This document shows positions 15,106 to 21,930 of a stretch of 21,930 nt of DNA, piece after piece. Made by a program: the position numbers and the translations under genes. Source of the DNA: Candidatus Nitrosopumilus sp. (GTDB lineage Archaea > Thermoproteota > Nitrososphaeria > Nitrososphaerales > Nitrosopumilaceae); contig DAOWGL010000086.1 in assembly GCA_030637455.1 (NCBI GenBank), positions 1 to 21,930 of the forward strand. The letters run 5' to 3'. How positions within the stretch are numbered: the stretch's first letter is position 1; each line of letters begins with the position of its first letter. The notes under the pieces were generated by a model. That model saw only the letters and a program-made list of their open reading frames with translations, searched no databases and was not told the DNA's origin.

Positions 15106-15926
15106 CAAAATCCTCCTAACAATGCTTTTTTCATGGCATTATAAGGTGCTTCTATGCCGTGCCAAATCTCAAAAGATCTAACTGCTTGACCTAGAAGCAT
15201 TTCATAACCATAAATTATAATCGCTTTTTCTGCTTTTGCTTTTTTAATAAAATCTGTATTCATTGGCATGTATACAATATCATACACAATTGTTTTTTCA
15301 TTAATTCCTTTTAATTCAATCACACTGGATTCATTTTTGAGACCTACTGATGTGGCATTAACAATAATGTCGTAATCTTTTGCTGTATCTTTAATGTCTT
15401 CAATCTCTATTGCATTTGCATCTAGCCCAATTGTTTTTGCAAATTTTGAAAGATTAGTTGCTTTTTCTAATGTTCTGTTTGCAATGGTGATGCTTTTTGC
15501 TTTTTCTTTTGCAAATCCTGCAACTATTGCTCTTGCAGCACCCCCGGCCCCAATTAATAGAACTTTGACTCCGTTGATGTTTAATTCTTTTTTCTTAAGT
15601 GGTTCTAGAAATCCATCCATATCTGTGTTGTATCCTTTTAGAATCCCATCTTTGTTTGATACTGTATTGACAGCACCAATCAAACTACATGATTCATCAA
15701 TTTTATCTAAATATTTCATCATCTCTATTTTATGTGGAATTGTAATGTTAAAACCGTCAATCTTTATTTTCTTTAATCCTCCAATACCGTCCTCTAACTC
15801 TCCTTTTGGAATTCTATATGCAATGTATGATGAATCTAAATCTAATTCTCTAAATGCTGCACTGTGAATATTTGGTGATAATGAATGATCAATAGGATCT
15901 CCGATTACTGCAAATGATTTACCCAT
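15105..15926 (-). CDS. aroE: Shikimate dehydrogenase
   Basis: NADP-dependent reduction of 3-dehydroshikimate to shikimate. It is 273 aa with the family's normal architecture. The substrate-binding N-terminal domain shows DHSLSPNIHSAAF, NITIPHK (catalytic Lys), GAVNTV and NTDMDGF; the Rossmann domain shows LIGAGGAARA, then NATSVGL and YGYEMLLGQAVRSFEIW. It starts 50 bases after aroD with an AAGGAA ribosome-binding sequence at 15932-15937, and overlaps aroK at its stop. Confidence 0.96.
   Translation of the reverse strand: MGKSFAVIGDPIDHSLSPNIHSAAFRELDLDSSYIAYRIPKGELEDGIGGLKKIKIDGFNITIPHKIEMMKYLDKIDESCSLIGAVNTVSNKDGILKGYNTDMDGFLEPLKKKELNINGVKVLLIGAGGAARAIVAGFAKEKAKSITIANRTLEKATNLSKFAKTIGLDANAIEIEDIKDTAKDYDIIVNATSVGLKNESSVIELKGINEKTIVYDIVYMPMNTDFIKKAKAEKAIIIYGYEMLLGQAVRSFEIWHGIEAPYNAMKKALLGGF
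15112..15117 (-). promoter_or_regulatory. Strong Shine-Dalgarno of aroK
   Basis: AGGAGG on the minus strand, six bases before the ATG at 15105, lying inside the end of aroE. It decides the aroK start and contrasts with the leaderless first genes of operons in this window. Confidence 0.8.
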
Positions 15927-15976
15927 CTTATTTCCTTGAGTATTATGATTGATTTAAACTCTCAACTATTATGATG

Positions 15977-16648
15977 TTATTTTTTTAAATTAGTAATTTT
16001 TTTCACTTCATCTACACTGAATTGTCCTGGAGCTATGGCTTTTCCTAGTGAGACATAGGTGTATGGACTACCCAAATACAGGCACAAAATTCTCGAAATT
16101 CTACCATAATCTCCCATTGCAAAAGAAATCAAATTATTTTTCCCTTTTTTACTATACAGTTCCAACATTCTAGTTGAATCATCTGTTGATTTTGCAGTGC
16201 TTACTATTTTTACATTTGATGAAAATTTACTCATTTGAGTTATCTTCTTTTTTAACTCTGAAGAACTTGGGGTCTTTTTAAAATCATGCCATGAAACAAG
16301 TAATTTTGTTTTTGTTGATTTCAAATACTTTGTTAATACTGAATTTTTCTTTAATGTGTTAAATTCTACATCTAGTAAGAATGGATTGTACTCTGCAATT
16401 AATTTTAGAATTGCAATTCTTTCTTTTTCATTCCCTGAAAACTTTCCACCTTCATTTGTTGGTCTTAATGTGCATACTATTCTATTCAGATCTTTCTTTA
16501 TCATTTCTAATGTTTCTGGAATTTGTCCAACTTTAAGAAAATCAAATCTCACTTCTACAAAATCTGATTTTGCAAGAGCAATTTTTAATATTTTTTTAGT
16601 TTTTGCTGGTGTTTGTTCTGCAATAGAGACACATGTTTTGTATTTCAT
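15977..16648 (-). CDS. aroD: Type I 3-dehydroquinate dehydratase
   Basis: Dehydrates 3-dehydroquinate to 3-dehydroshikimate through a Schiff base. At 223 aa it is typical of the single-domain type I enzyme. The catalytic His is in LVSWHDFKKT and the Schiff-base Lys in VKIVSTAKS; VEVRFDFLK, RIVCTLRPTNEGGKFSG and the C-terminal SLGKAIAPGQFSVDE complete the TIM-barrel signatures. It overlaps the DHQ synthase II stop by 4 bp (ATGA), so the two consecutive enzymes are translationally coupled. Confidence 0.95.
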   Translation of the reverse strand: MKYKTCVSIAEQTPAKTKKILKIALAKSDFVEVRFDFLKVGQIPETLEMIKKDLNRIVCTLRPTNEGGKFSGNEKERIAILKLIAEYNPFLLDVEFNTLKKNSVLTKYLKSTKTKLLVSWHDFKKTPSSSELKKKITQMSKFSSNVKIVSTAKSTDDSTRMLELYSKKGKNNLISFAMGDYGRISRILCLYLGSPYTYVSLGKAIAPGQFSVDEVKKITNLKK

Positions 16649-17703
16649 TTTTCTAAAATATATTCATCAGAAACTTCCATTCCAAAGTGTCTGCCTGTTG
16701 CAGGCTTTGAATGCACCATTACTGTATCTCCTTTCTTTAGATGGGTGACTGAAACTAGCTGTCCGTTTGATTTTACAAATCGAATTGTCTCTGCATCTTG
16801 TGCAATAATTCCACCGGTTTCTCCTCCTACGGTTGCTTTTATCATCAACATTGGTCTGCGTTCAATTTTTGATCTTCCTACAGTAGCTCTTCTTGCTTTG
16901 CCTTTTGAATTAAGAATTAACACTTCAGAACCTGTCTCTATTTCTGAGAGATAGTTTGTTGATCCATCTGGAGATAATGTATAGCAATGAACTGCACCTG
17001 CATTTACTCTAAATGGTCTTGGTGATGTAAATGATGATCCTACTGATTCATTATGAACTAGAAACAAAAAGTTTGATCTACTACCAATCAACATGCCTTC
17101 TCCTTTGTGAAGCATAGATGCAGTATCTACACAAACTCGTTCTCCATCCCCTACCTCCTTAATTTCTGTAATCTTTGCTGGCTTCATATCGAAACTCTTT
17201 GTTCCCAAGTATACCATGACTTCACGAACTTCATTAATCGATGATGTGCTGAAGATTACTCCATCTACCCCCACTTCTAAAATTGAAAACATCTTCCTGA
17301 CTTCTTCAGGGGTTCTAGCTATGGCGAAGATTTTGGTGTGAATTTTATGTAATTTTGCAATAATATTTTCTAGTGGAATAATTTTCCAGTCTTTTACCTC
17401 GATTACTACAAAGTCTAACCCTTTTTTGGCTATGTTGAGAACATTTTCAATATCGGAGTTTGATAGAATTTGGAATTTTCTTCCAATTTTCTTGCCCTTT
17501 GGTTTTGGGCCGTCTTTTTCTAATACTACATAATTTGCTGCACTAGAAGGAAATACTGTTCGAAGTTTAGTTTTTTTCTTACCTAATTTTTTTGGGTCAA
17601 GATATACCATCTTGATTCCTTCCTCTTCCAATTGAGGGAGAAACTTAGCTAATTGTGCTTGTGACACTTTGGGTGAAATTATTAATTCTCTTGATTTACT
17701 CAA
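16645..17703 (-). CDS. aroB': 3-dehydroquinate synthase II (AroB', archaeal)
   Basis: Oxidative deamination and cyclisation of 2-amino-3,7-dideoxy-D-threo-hept-6-ulosonate to 3-dehydroquinate, the archaeal alternative to AroB (MJ1249 family). It is 352 aa, normal length. Typical segments are SILEVGVDGVIFSTSSINEV, the GDGERVCVDTASML strand, GSRSNFLFLVHNES, RPFRVNAGAVHCYTL and RPMLMIKA. The start is a TTG at 17703, eight bases inside the preceding gene; no suitable ATG exists nearby. It follows ADH synthase, which makes its substrate. Confidence 0.94.
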   Translation of the reverse strand: MSKSRELIISPKVSQAQLAKFLPQLEEEGIKMVYLDPKKLGKKKTKLRTVFPSSAANYVVLEKDGPKPKGKKIGRKFQILSNSDIENVLNIAKKGLDFVVIEVKDWKIIPLENIIAKLHKIHTKIFAIARTPEEVRKMFSILEVGVDGVIFSTSSINEVREVMVYLGTKSFDMKPAKITEIKEVGDGERVCVDTASMLHKGEGMLIGSRSNFLFLVHNESVGSSFTSPRPFRVNAGAVHCYTLSPDGSTNYLSEIETGSEVLILNSKGKARRATVGRSKIERRPMLMIKATVGGETGGIIAQDAETIRFVKSNGQLVSVTHLKKGDTVMVHSKPATGRHFGMEVSDEYILEK

Positions 17704-18478
17704 TTTTTTTCATTGCTTCCTTTGCTGTTCCTTTTCTGAAAATTATTTCGGCTAATGCTTCTATCATTTTTTCAGGTGTTTTGTGTGCAAAGATGTTTCT
17801 ACCATATGTAACTCCTTTAGCTCCTGCAGTCATTGCATCCTCAGTCATTTGAAGAATATCTAAATCTGTTTTAGCTTTTGGTCCGCCGGCAATTACAATT
17901 GGAACTGGTGTACTTTTTACAATTTTTGCAAATGAATCAACATCACCTGTGTACAATGTTTTTACAATATCTGCACCACACTCTGCTCCAATTCTTGCAA
18001 CATGTGCAACAACTTCTGGGTCATGTGGATTTTTGATATTTTCTCCTCTTGGGTACATCATTGCTAAAAGTGGCATTCCCCATCTGTGACATTGATCTGC
18101 AGTCATTCCGAGCTGCTCTAACATCTCTGGTTCTTCTTTGCCTCCAATGTTGATATGTAATGAAACTCCGTCAGCTCCCATGGCTGCTGCTTCTTTTACT
18201 GTTCCAGTTAACATTTTACGATTTGGTGCTAATGATAATGATGTACTACTTGAAAAATGAACTAAAATTCCTATTTTGGTTGGCTTTGGTAATGCTTTGA
18301 GAATCCCTTTGTTGATAATTACACTTGTGAGTCCATGTCCTTCACATTTGTAAATTGTTGATACTGGATCTTCGAGACCTTCAATAGGTCCGTTAGAAAT
18401 GCCGTGATCCATTGGAATACACAACATTCTTCCTTTTCTAAGAATTCGATTAAGTCTAATTTGATTTCCTGATACCAT
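17696..18478 (-). CDS. aroA': 2-amino-3,7-dideoxy-D-threo-hept-6-ulosonate synthase (AroA')
   Basis: First step of the archaeal shikimate route: condenses a deoxyhexulose phosphate donor with L-aspartate semialdehyde, replacing DAHP synthase (MJ0400 family). It is 260 aa, a class I aldolase TIM barrel with [16 protein letters not shown] (Asp), MMYPRGENI (Tyr), the Schiff-base Lys in [10 protein letters not shown], and phosphate-binding VIAGGPK and GRNIFAH. The paralogous archaeal fructose-bisphosphate aldolase is similar, but the position directly before DHQ synthase II settles the role. It is the first gene of the operon, with a TATA-like box 30 nt upstream. Confidence 0.94.
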   Translation of the reverse strand: MVSGNQIRLNRILRKGRMLCIPMDHGISNGPIEGLEDPVSTIYKCEGHGLTSVIINKGILKALPKPTKIGILVHFSSSTSLSLAPNRKMLTGTVKEAAAMGADGVSLHINIGGKEEPEMLEQLGMTADQCHRWGMPLLAMMYPRGENIKNPHDPEVVAHVARIGAECGADIVKTLYTGDVDSFAKIVKSTPVPIVIAGGPKAKTDLDILQMTEDAMTAGAKGVTYGRNIFAHKTPEKMIEALAEIIFRKGTAKEAMKKIE

Positions 18479-18504
18479 GATTTGATCTGATTTTTGTGCC
18501 CTAC

Positions 18505-18512
18505 TTAAAAAT
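18505..18512 (-). promoter_or_regulatory. TATA-like box of the shikimate operon
   Basis: ATTTTTAA on the minus strand, centred about 30 nt before the ATG at 18478. It would drive the six-gene operon down to aroA. Confidence 0.45.
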
Positions 18513-18602
18513 AACGTGAATCTTTGAACTCATATTTCTCAAAAATTGCGCACAAATCACTTATTTTGTTTATTTCTTTTTTGCTCATTATTCCTATCAA
18601 GG

Positions 18603-18610
18603 ATTAAATA
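18603..18610 (+). promoter_or_regulatory. TATA box of the mqnC-like gene
   Basis: ATTAAATA is centred 28-29 nt before the TTG at 18635, supporting that unusual start as a leaderless one. Confidence 0.5.
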
Positions 18611-18634
18611 GAAATTCCAAAGGATTATGATTAC

Positions 18635-19753
18635 TTGAGTCAGACAACTGAGCAGATACAAAAAAGTGATATCAAAGATATTTTAGAAAATTCCCTTAAT
18701 GGCAAGAGGCCTGGGTCTGAAGATGTTTTGAGATTATTGGAATCTGATGATATTCATTTGATGGGCCTTACTGCTGGTCATCTAACAAGGAAACAATTTG
18801 GCAAGAAAGCATCTTTTGTAAATAACATTATTTTGAATTACACCAATGTCTGCATTACTGATTGCAAGTTTTGTGCATTTTATAGATCTCCTGGCGCTGA
18901 GGATTCTTACACCTTAACCCTTGATGAAATTGAAACCAGAGTCAAAACTTCTTGTGAAATGTTTAAGATCAGACAAGTTCTGATTCAAGGCGGCCATAAT
19001 CCTAATTTGAAAATTGAATATTATGAAGATGCATTTAGAATGATTAGAGAAAAATTTCCTTTAGTTGGAGTTCATGGATTATCTACATCTGAAATTGACA
19101 TGATTGCAAGAGTTGAAAAATCATCAACTAAAGAAATCTTGTCTAGATTAAAAGATGCTGGATTACAATCAATTCCAGGAGCTGGTGCTGAAATTTTAAC
19201 TGATTCAGTTAAAGAAATTATCAGTCCTAAAAAAATCTCTAGTGCTGATTGGATTAGAATTATGGATGAGGCACATACTTTGGGTATTCCGGGTTCTGCA
19301 ACTATGATGTATGGTAGTGTAGAAAACAATAATGATATTGTTGAGCACTTTTCTAAAATTGTAAAACTACAAGAAAAGACCAAAGGTTTCATGGCATTTA
19401 TTCCATGGAATTTTGAACCAAACAATACCTTGATGCAAGAAGAAGGTATTGTTGAATATGGTACTGGTGGAACTCAATTATTGAAAATGATTGCAATCTC
19501 TAGACTAGTCCTTGATGGATTAATCCCTCACATCCAATCCTCCTGGCTAACCAATGGAGTTGGAATGGCTCAACTAGCCTTACAATATGGTGCTGATGAC
19601 TTTGGTGGCACACTCATTGGAGAAGAAGTGGTTTCATGTACTGGTGCACGTTCGACTGAACTAACTGATAAAATAATTATTGACGCTATACATCAAATTG
19701 GCTATCAAGTAGAAGAGCGAGATAATTTCTATAATCCTATTTCTGTATCATAA
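18635..19753 (+). CDS. mqnC: Radical SAM dehypoxanthine futalosine cyclase-like (MqnC)
   Basis: A 372-aa radical SAM enzyme of the MqnC/MqnE/CofH group. The cluster motif is CITDCKFCAFYR (CxxxCxxC, about residues 74-85), preceded by NYTNV. The following QVLIQGGHNPNLKIEYYEDA, VHGLSTSEI, SIPGAGAEIL and ISPKKIS, then FIPWNFEPNNT and SSWLTNGVGMAQLALQYGAD, fit MqnC best; this enzyme cyclises dehypoxanthine futalosine in menaquinone synthesis from chorismate. The start is TTG at 18635, supported by the TATA spacing. It converges with a UbiD gene, overlapping it by 6 bp. A different substrate within the group is possible. Confidence 0.87.
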   Translation: MSQTTEQIQKSDIKDILENSLNGKRPGSEDVLRLLESDDIHLMGLTAGHLTRKQFGKKASFVNNIILNYTNVCITDCKFCAFYRSPGAEDSYTLTLDEIETRVKTSCEMFKIRQVLIQGGHNPNLKIEYYEDAFRMIREKFPLVGVHGLSTSEIDMIARVEKSSTKEILSRLKDAGLQSIPGAGAEILTDSVKEIISPKKISSADWIRIMDEAHTLGIPGSATMMYGSVENNNDIVEHFSKIVKLQEKTKGFMAFIPWNFEPNNTLMQEEGIVEYGTGGTQLLKMIAISRLVLDGLIPHIQSSWLTNGVGMAQLALQYGADDFGGTLIGEEVVSCTGARSTELTDKIIIDAIHQIGYQVEERDNFYNPISVS

Positions 19754-21190
19754 TCCATAACTGGACCATTTAGAATCTACTAGATCTTTTGTCTTATCAT
19801 CAACTTTGACTAGTTGTTGAATTTCTCTTTCATATCCTTCTTCTTTGGTTTTTTGAGTTGCATCAATTCCCATCTTAGAACCCAAGTTCACCAGTGGTGA
19901 TGCTGGATCTAGTGTATCTGTTGGAGTGTGGTTGATTATGGTAGTGTCTCTTGCTGCGTCTGCTCTTGTAGTGATTGCCCAAATTACATCATTGATATCA
20001 TGAACATTGACATCCTCATCTACAACAACGAACATTTTTGTGAGTGATAACTGTCCCATTCCCCAAAGACCCATCATGACTTTTTTTGCTTGTCCTGGAT
20101 ATCTTTTCTTTATTGATATTATTGCAAATCCTTGGAACCATCCTGCTGCTGGCATGCTAAAGTCTACCACTTCTGGGTGGAACATTTGAATTAAAGGCAA
20201 AAATGAACGCTCAATTACTTTGCCAATGAATGCATCTTCTAGAATTGGTTTTCCAACAACTGTTGTAACGTAAATCGGATCTTTTCTTCGCATAATTCCT
20301 GTTAGTGTAAATGTTGGGTATGGCTCCACTGGAGTATAGTATCCTGTATGATCACCAAATGGTCCCTCATCTCTAATGTCTGCAGGATCTACGTATCCTT
20401 CTAAAACAATCTCTGCATTTGCTGGAACATCCAAATCGATTGTTTTACACTTTACAGTTTTGATTCCTTCTTTTCTTGTAATTCCTGCAAAGAGATACTT
20501 GTCTAGTCCTTCAGGAACTGGTGCAATTGATGAAAATATTGTAGCAGGCTCCCCTCCAATGATAATTGCAGTAGGGATTTTCTCTCCTCTTTCTTTTGAA
20601 ATCTCACTGTGATGTGCACCTCTCTTGTGTTTTTGCCAGTGCATTAGTGCATGAGTTTTATCAACAATTTGCATTCTGTAAACTCCTAAATTTCTAACTC
20701 CAGTTTCTGGATGTTTTGTTGCAACTAATCCTAGAGTGATGAAACGACCTGCATCATCAGGCCATGATTTTAGAATTGGTAAATCCTCAAATGATGCATC
20801 ACTTGATGTAATCTCAGTTACTGGTCCGCTTGTTTCTGATTTAGGAAATGATGCAGTCATTTTGGTAAGTTCTGGAAGTTTTTTAATTTTATTTAGTAAT
20901 CCTGATGGCATATCCATCTTTGTCATATCTGCAATACGTTGACCAATCTCAGTAAAGTCAGTCATTTCTAATCCTATCTCTAATCTCTTCATAGAACCAA
21001 ATGCATTTCCTAAAACTGGCATGTCGTATCCTTTTACATTTTCAAAAAGTAATGCTGGACCATTTGAATACATTTCACGTCTCATGATTTCAGCAATTTC
21101 TAAATCTGAATCCACTTCTGTTTTAATTCTCTTTAATTCGCCTTGCTTTTCAAGCTCAGAAATGAAATCTCTAATACCTTCTATTCCCAC
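19748..21190 (-). CDS. ubiD: UbiD-family prenylated-FMN decarboxylase
   Basis: A 480-aa UbiD-family decarboxylase, normal length, which uses prenylated FMN to decarboxylate aromatic or unsaturated acids. Visible features are the N-terminal GPALLFENVKGYDMPVLGNA, the cofactor-binding RNLGVYRMQIVDKTHALMHW and HKRGAHH, and the catalytic segment DEGPFGDHTGYYTPVEPYP. The start is GTG at 21190, with a TATA box 26 nt upstream. Next to an MqnC-like gene, the likeliest job is removing the naphthoate carboxyl in futalosine-route menaquinone synthesis (MqnL-like). The family name is secure; the substrate is inferred. Confidence 0.9.
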   Translation of the reverse strand: MGIEGIRDFISELEKQGELKRIKTEVDSDLEIAEIMRREMYSNGPALLFENVKGYDMPVLGNAFGSMKRLEIGLEMTDFTEIGQRIADMTKMDMPSGLLNKIKKLPELTKMTASFPKSETSGPVTEITSSDASFEDLPILKSWPDDAGRFITLGLVATKHPETGVRNLGVYRMQIVDKTHALMHWQKHKRGAHHSEISKERGEKIPTAIIIGGEPATIFSSIAPVPEGLDKYLFAGITRKEGIKTVKCKTIDLDVPANAEIVLEGYVDPADIRDEGPFGDHTGYYTPVEPYPTFTLTGIMRRKDPIYVTTVVGKPILEDAFIGKVIERSFLPLIQMFHPEVVDFSMPAAGWFQGFAIISIKKRYPGQAKKVMMGLWGMGQLSLTKMFVVVDEDVNVHDINDVIWAITTRADAARDTTIINHTPTDTLDPASPLVNLGSKMGIDATQKTKEEGYEREIQQLVKVDDKTKDLVDSKWSSYGL

Positions 21191-21212
21191 ATTGATTCTC
21201 TAGTCAGATCAA

Positions 21213-21219
21213 GTATAAG
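21213..21219 (-). promoter_or_regulatory. TATA box of ubiD
   Basis: CTTATAC on the minus strand, centred 26 nt before the GTG start at 21190. Confidence 0.5.
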
Positions 21220-21230
21220 CTTAACTGGTT

Positions 21231-21605
21231 TTACATTGGTGGCAGTTCTGTTTTTCTATCATGTCCGCCAGAACCAAATTTACAGTAAAAACATAATTCT
21301 GATTCCATGTACCTTAATTGCTCAATTTTAATTGCTCCCAATTTTAATGCGATTTTTGTTAGAATTCTGTACTTTAATGGCATTGCAGGAATTACTTCAT
21401 CCAAGTATACTCTATAATGATCTGGACAGAACTTTAGAGTAACTTTTGATGGCTCTTTGCCTTTTTCATTAACTTGCTTTGTAAAATTGATCTGCTCTCT
21501 GATGTATTCATGTTTAGGACATGGACAGTCTTTGCCTCCTGGATGTTTGTAGGCTGGAGTATTCTTCCAATCAAAATCTGGATATTCTTTTTCAAAGTCA
21601 TCCAT
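21231..21605 (-). CDS. Cys/His-rich protein of unknown function
   Basis: A 124-aa soluble protein that I do not recognise. Likely metal ligands occur in three groups: CPCPKHEY, FCPDHYRVY and LCFYCKFGSGGHD, giving at least six Cys and several His, enough for one or two zinc sites. An amphipathic stretch (AMPLKYRILTKIALKLGAIK) separates the second and third groups. I chose the ATG at 21605, 26 nt from a clear TATA box; the ATG at 21629 would lie within that TATA box and is implausible. It is co-oriented with ubiD 41 bp away, but ubiD has its own promoter. Confidence 0.7.
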   Translation of the reverse strand: MDDFEKEYPDFDWKNTPAYKHPGGKDCPCPKHEYIREQINFTKQVNEKGKEPSKVTLKFCPDHYRVYLDEVIPAMPLKYRILTKIALKLGAIKIEQLRYMESELCFYCKFGSGGHDRKTELPPM

Positions 21606-21627
21606 ATGATCAATTATGCAATTTAGC

Positions 21628-21634
21628 ATATAAA
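21628..21634 (-). promoter_or_regulatory. TATA box of the Cys/His-rich gene
   Basis: TTTATAT on the minus strand, centred 26 nt before the ATG at 21605. It decides that start over the ATG at 21629. Confidence 0.6.
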
Positions 21635-21671
21635 ACTTGATCAGAATTAGTTGGCGTAATCAACCCAAATG

Positions 21672-21679
21672 TACATAAA
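21672..21679 (+). promoter_or_regulatory. TATA-like box of the repeat protein gene
   Basis: TACATAAA is centred 26 nt before the ATG at 21702, consistent with a leaderless gene. Confidence 0.45.
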
Positions 21680-21701
21680 CCCCGGATTAACCTTCAAAAT
21701 T

Positions 21702-21930
21702 ATGGCAGCTGCTAAAAAGCAAACAAAACAAGATCTTGAAAACAAGATTGCCGAATTAGAAGCAAAGCTAAATCAATTATCTACTCAGCTAGAGTCAAAA
21801 CCAGCAGAAACTAAACCTGCTGAGGTTAAACCAGCTGAAACTGCAAAACCAAAACCAACCTTACCAAAAGGTTCTGAGGTTAAACCAGCTGAAACTGCAA
21901 AACCAAAACCAACCTTACCAAAAGGTTCTG
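21702..21930 (+). CDS. Coiled-coil Lys/Pro/Ala-rich repeat protein (partial)
   Basis: The open frame runs from ATG 21702 off the window end, 76 codons visible. Residues 1-9 are basic (MAAAKKQTK). Residues about 10-32 form a short coiled coil (DLENKIAELEAKLNQLSTQL). After this come low-complexity KPAE motifs and an 18-residue unit, EVKPAETAKPKPTLPKGS, repeated twice without change. The tail is likely disordered and positively charged, which could suit nucleic acid or surface binding. The family is not recognised and the C-terminal part is not visible. Confidence 0.75.
   Translation, partial: MAAAKKQTKQDLENKIAELEAKLNQLSTQLESKPAETKPAEVKPAETAKPKPTLPKGSEVKPAETAKPKPTLPKGS
21822..21929 (+). repeat. 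Two perfect 54-bp tandem repeats
   Basis: Copies at 21822-21875 and 21876-21929 are identical at every base and encode an 18-residue unit in frame. The next base (G) could begin a third copy beyond the window. Confidence 0.95.

Overview
The window is an AT-rich stretch of archaeal chromosome that looks like a marine ammonia-oxidising thaumarchaeon (Nitrososphaerota, Nitrosopumilus-like). The evidence is archaeal/eukaryotic-type ribosomal proteins S24e and S27ae, a shikimate pathway that starts with the archaeal ADH synthase/DHQ synthase II pair and uses a GHMP-type shikimate kinase, an archaeal ApgM, a ThiD-ThiN fusion, and archaeal TATA boxes placed 25-30 nt before start codons (leaderless genes), including TTG and GTG starts. 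No mobile element, CRISPR array, tRNA or rRNA is visible. The species assignment is inference from protein character.

Layout. 1-742: rps24e-rps27ae operon (minus); S24e carries an acidic tail of perfect 27-nt repeats. 780-1385: DUF309 protein. 1369-2634: ApgM phosphoglycerate mutase (minus). 2890-4389: a GalT-like protein whose first half has lost the family's catalytic and metal residues, then a four-helix membrane protein. 4386-5521: a eukaryote-like GNA1 acetyltransferase and a sugar nucleotidyltransferase (minus). 5577-6878: ThiD-ThiN. 6973-7505: three very small genes, two of them Cys-rich. 7621-8949: thiC, full length but broken by two in-frame TAG codons inside a short block of abnormal sequence.

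8932-18478 (all minus) is the aromatic amino acid region. One operon encodes ADH synthase, DHQ synthase II, AroD, AroE, AroK and AroA. After a 330-bp gap, a second operon with its own promoter encodes AroC, a chorismate mutase-aminotransferase fusion, TyrA and a Nudix hydrolase. Together they cover aspartate semialdehyde-derived precursors through chorismate to the tyrosine branch. The gap contains a compact structured RNA candidate on the plus strand (12872-12955), the most novel-looking element here.

18635-21190: a MqnC-like radical SAM enzyme and a UbiD-family decarboxylase converge; both fit the futalosine route from chorismate to menaquinone, so the aromatic block probably also feeds quinone synthesis. 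21231-21605: a Cys/His-rich protein of unknown function. 21702-end: the start of a coiled-coil, Lys/Pro/Ala-rich protein with two identical 54-bp repeats, cut by the window edge.
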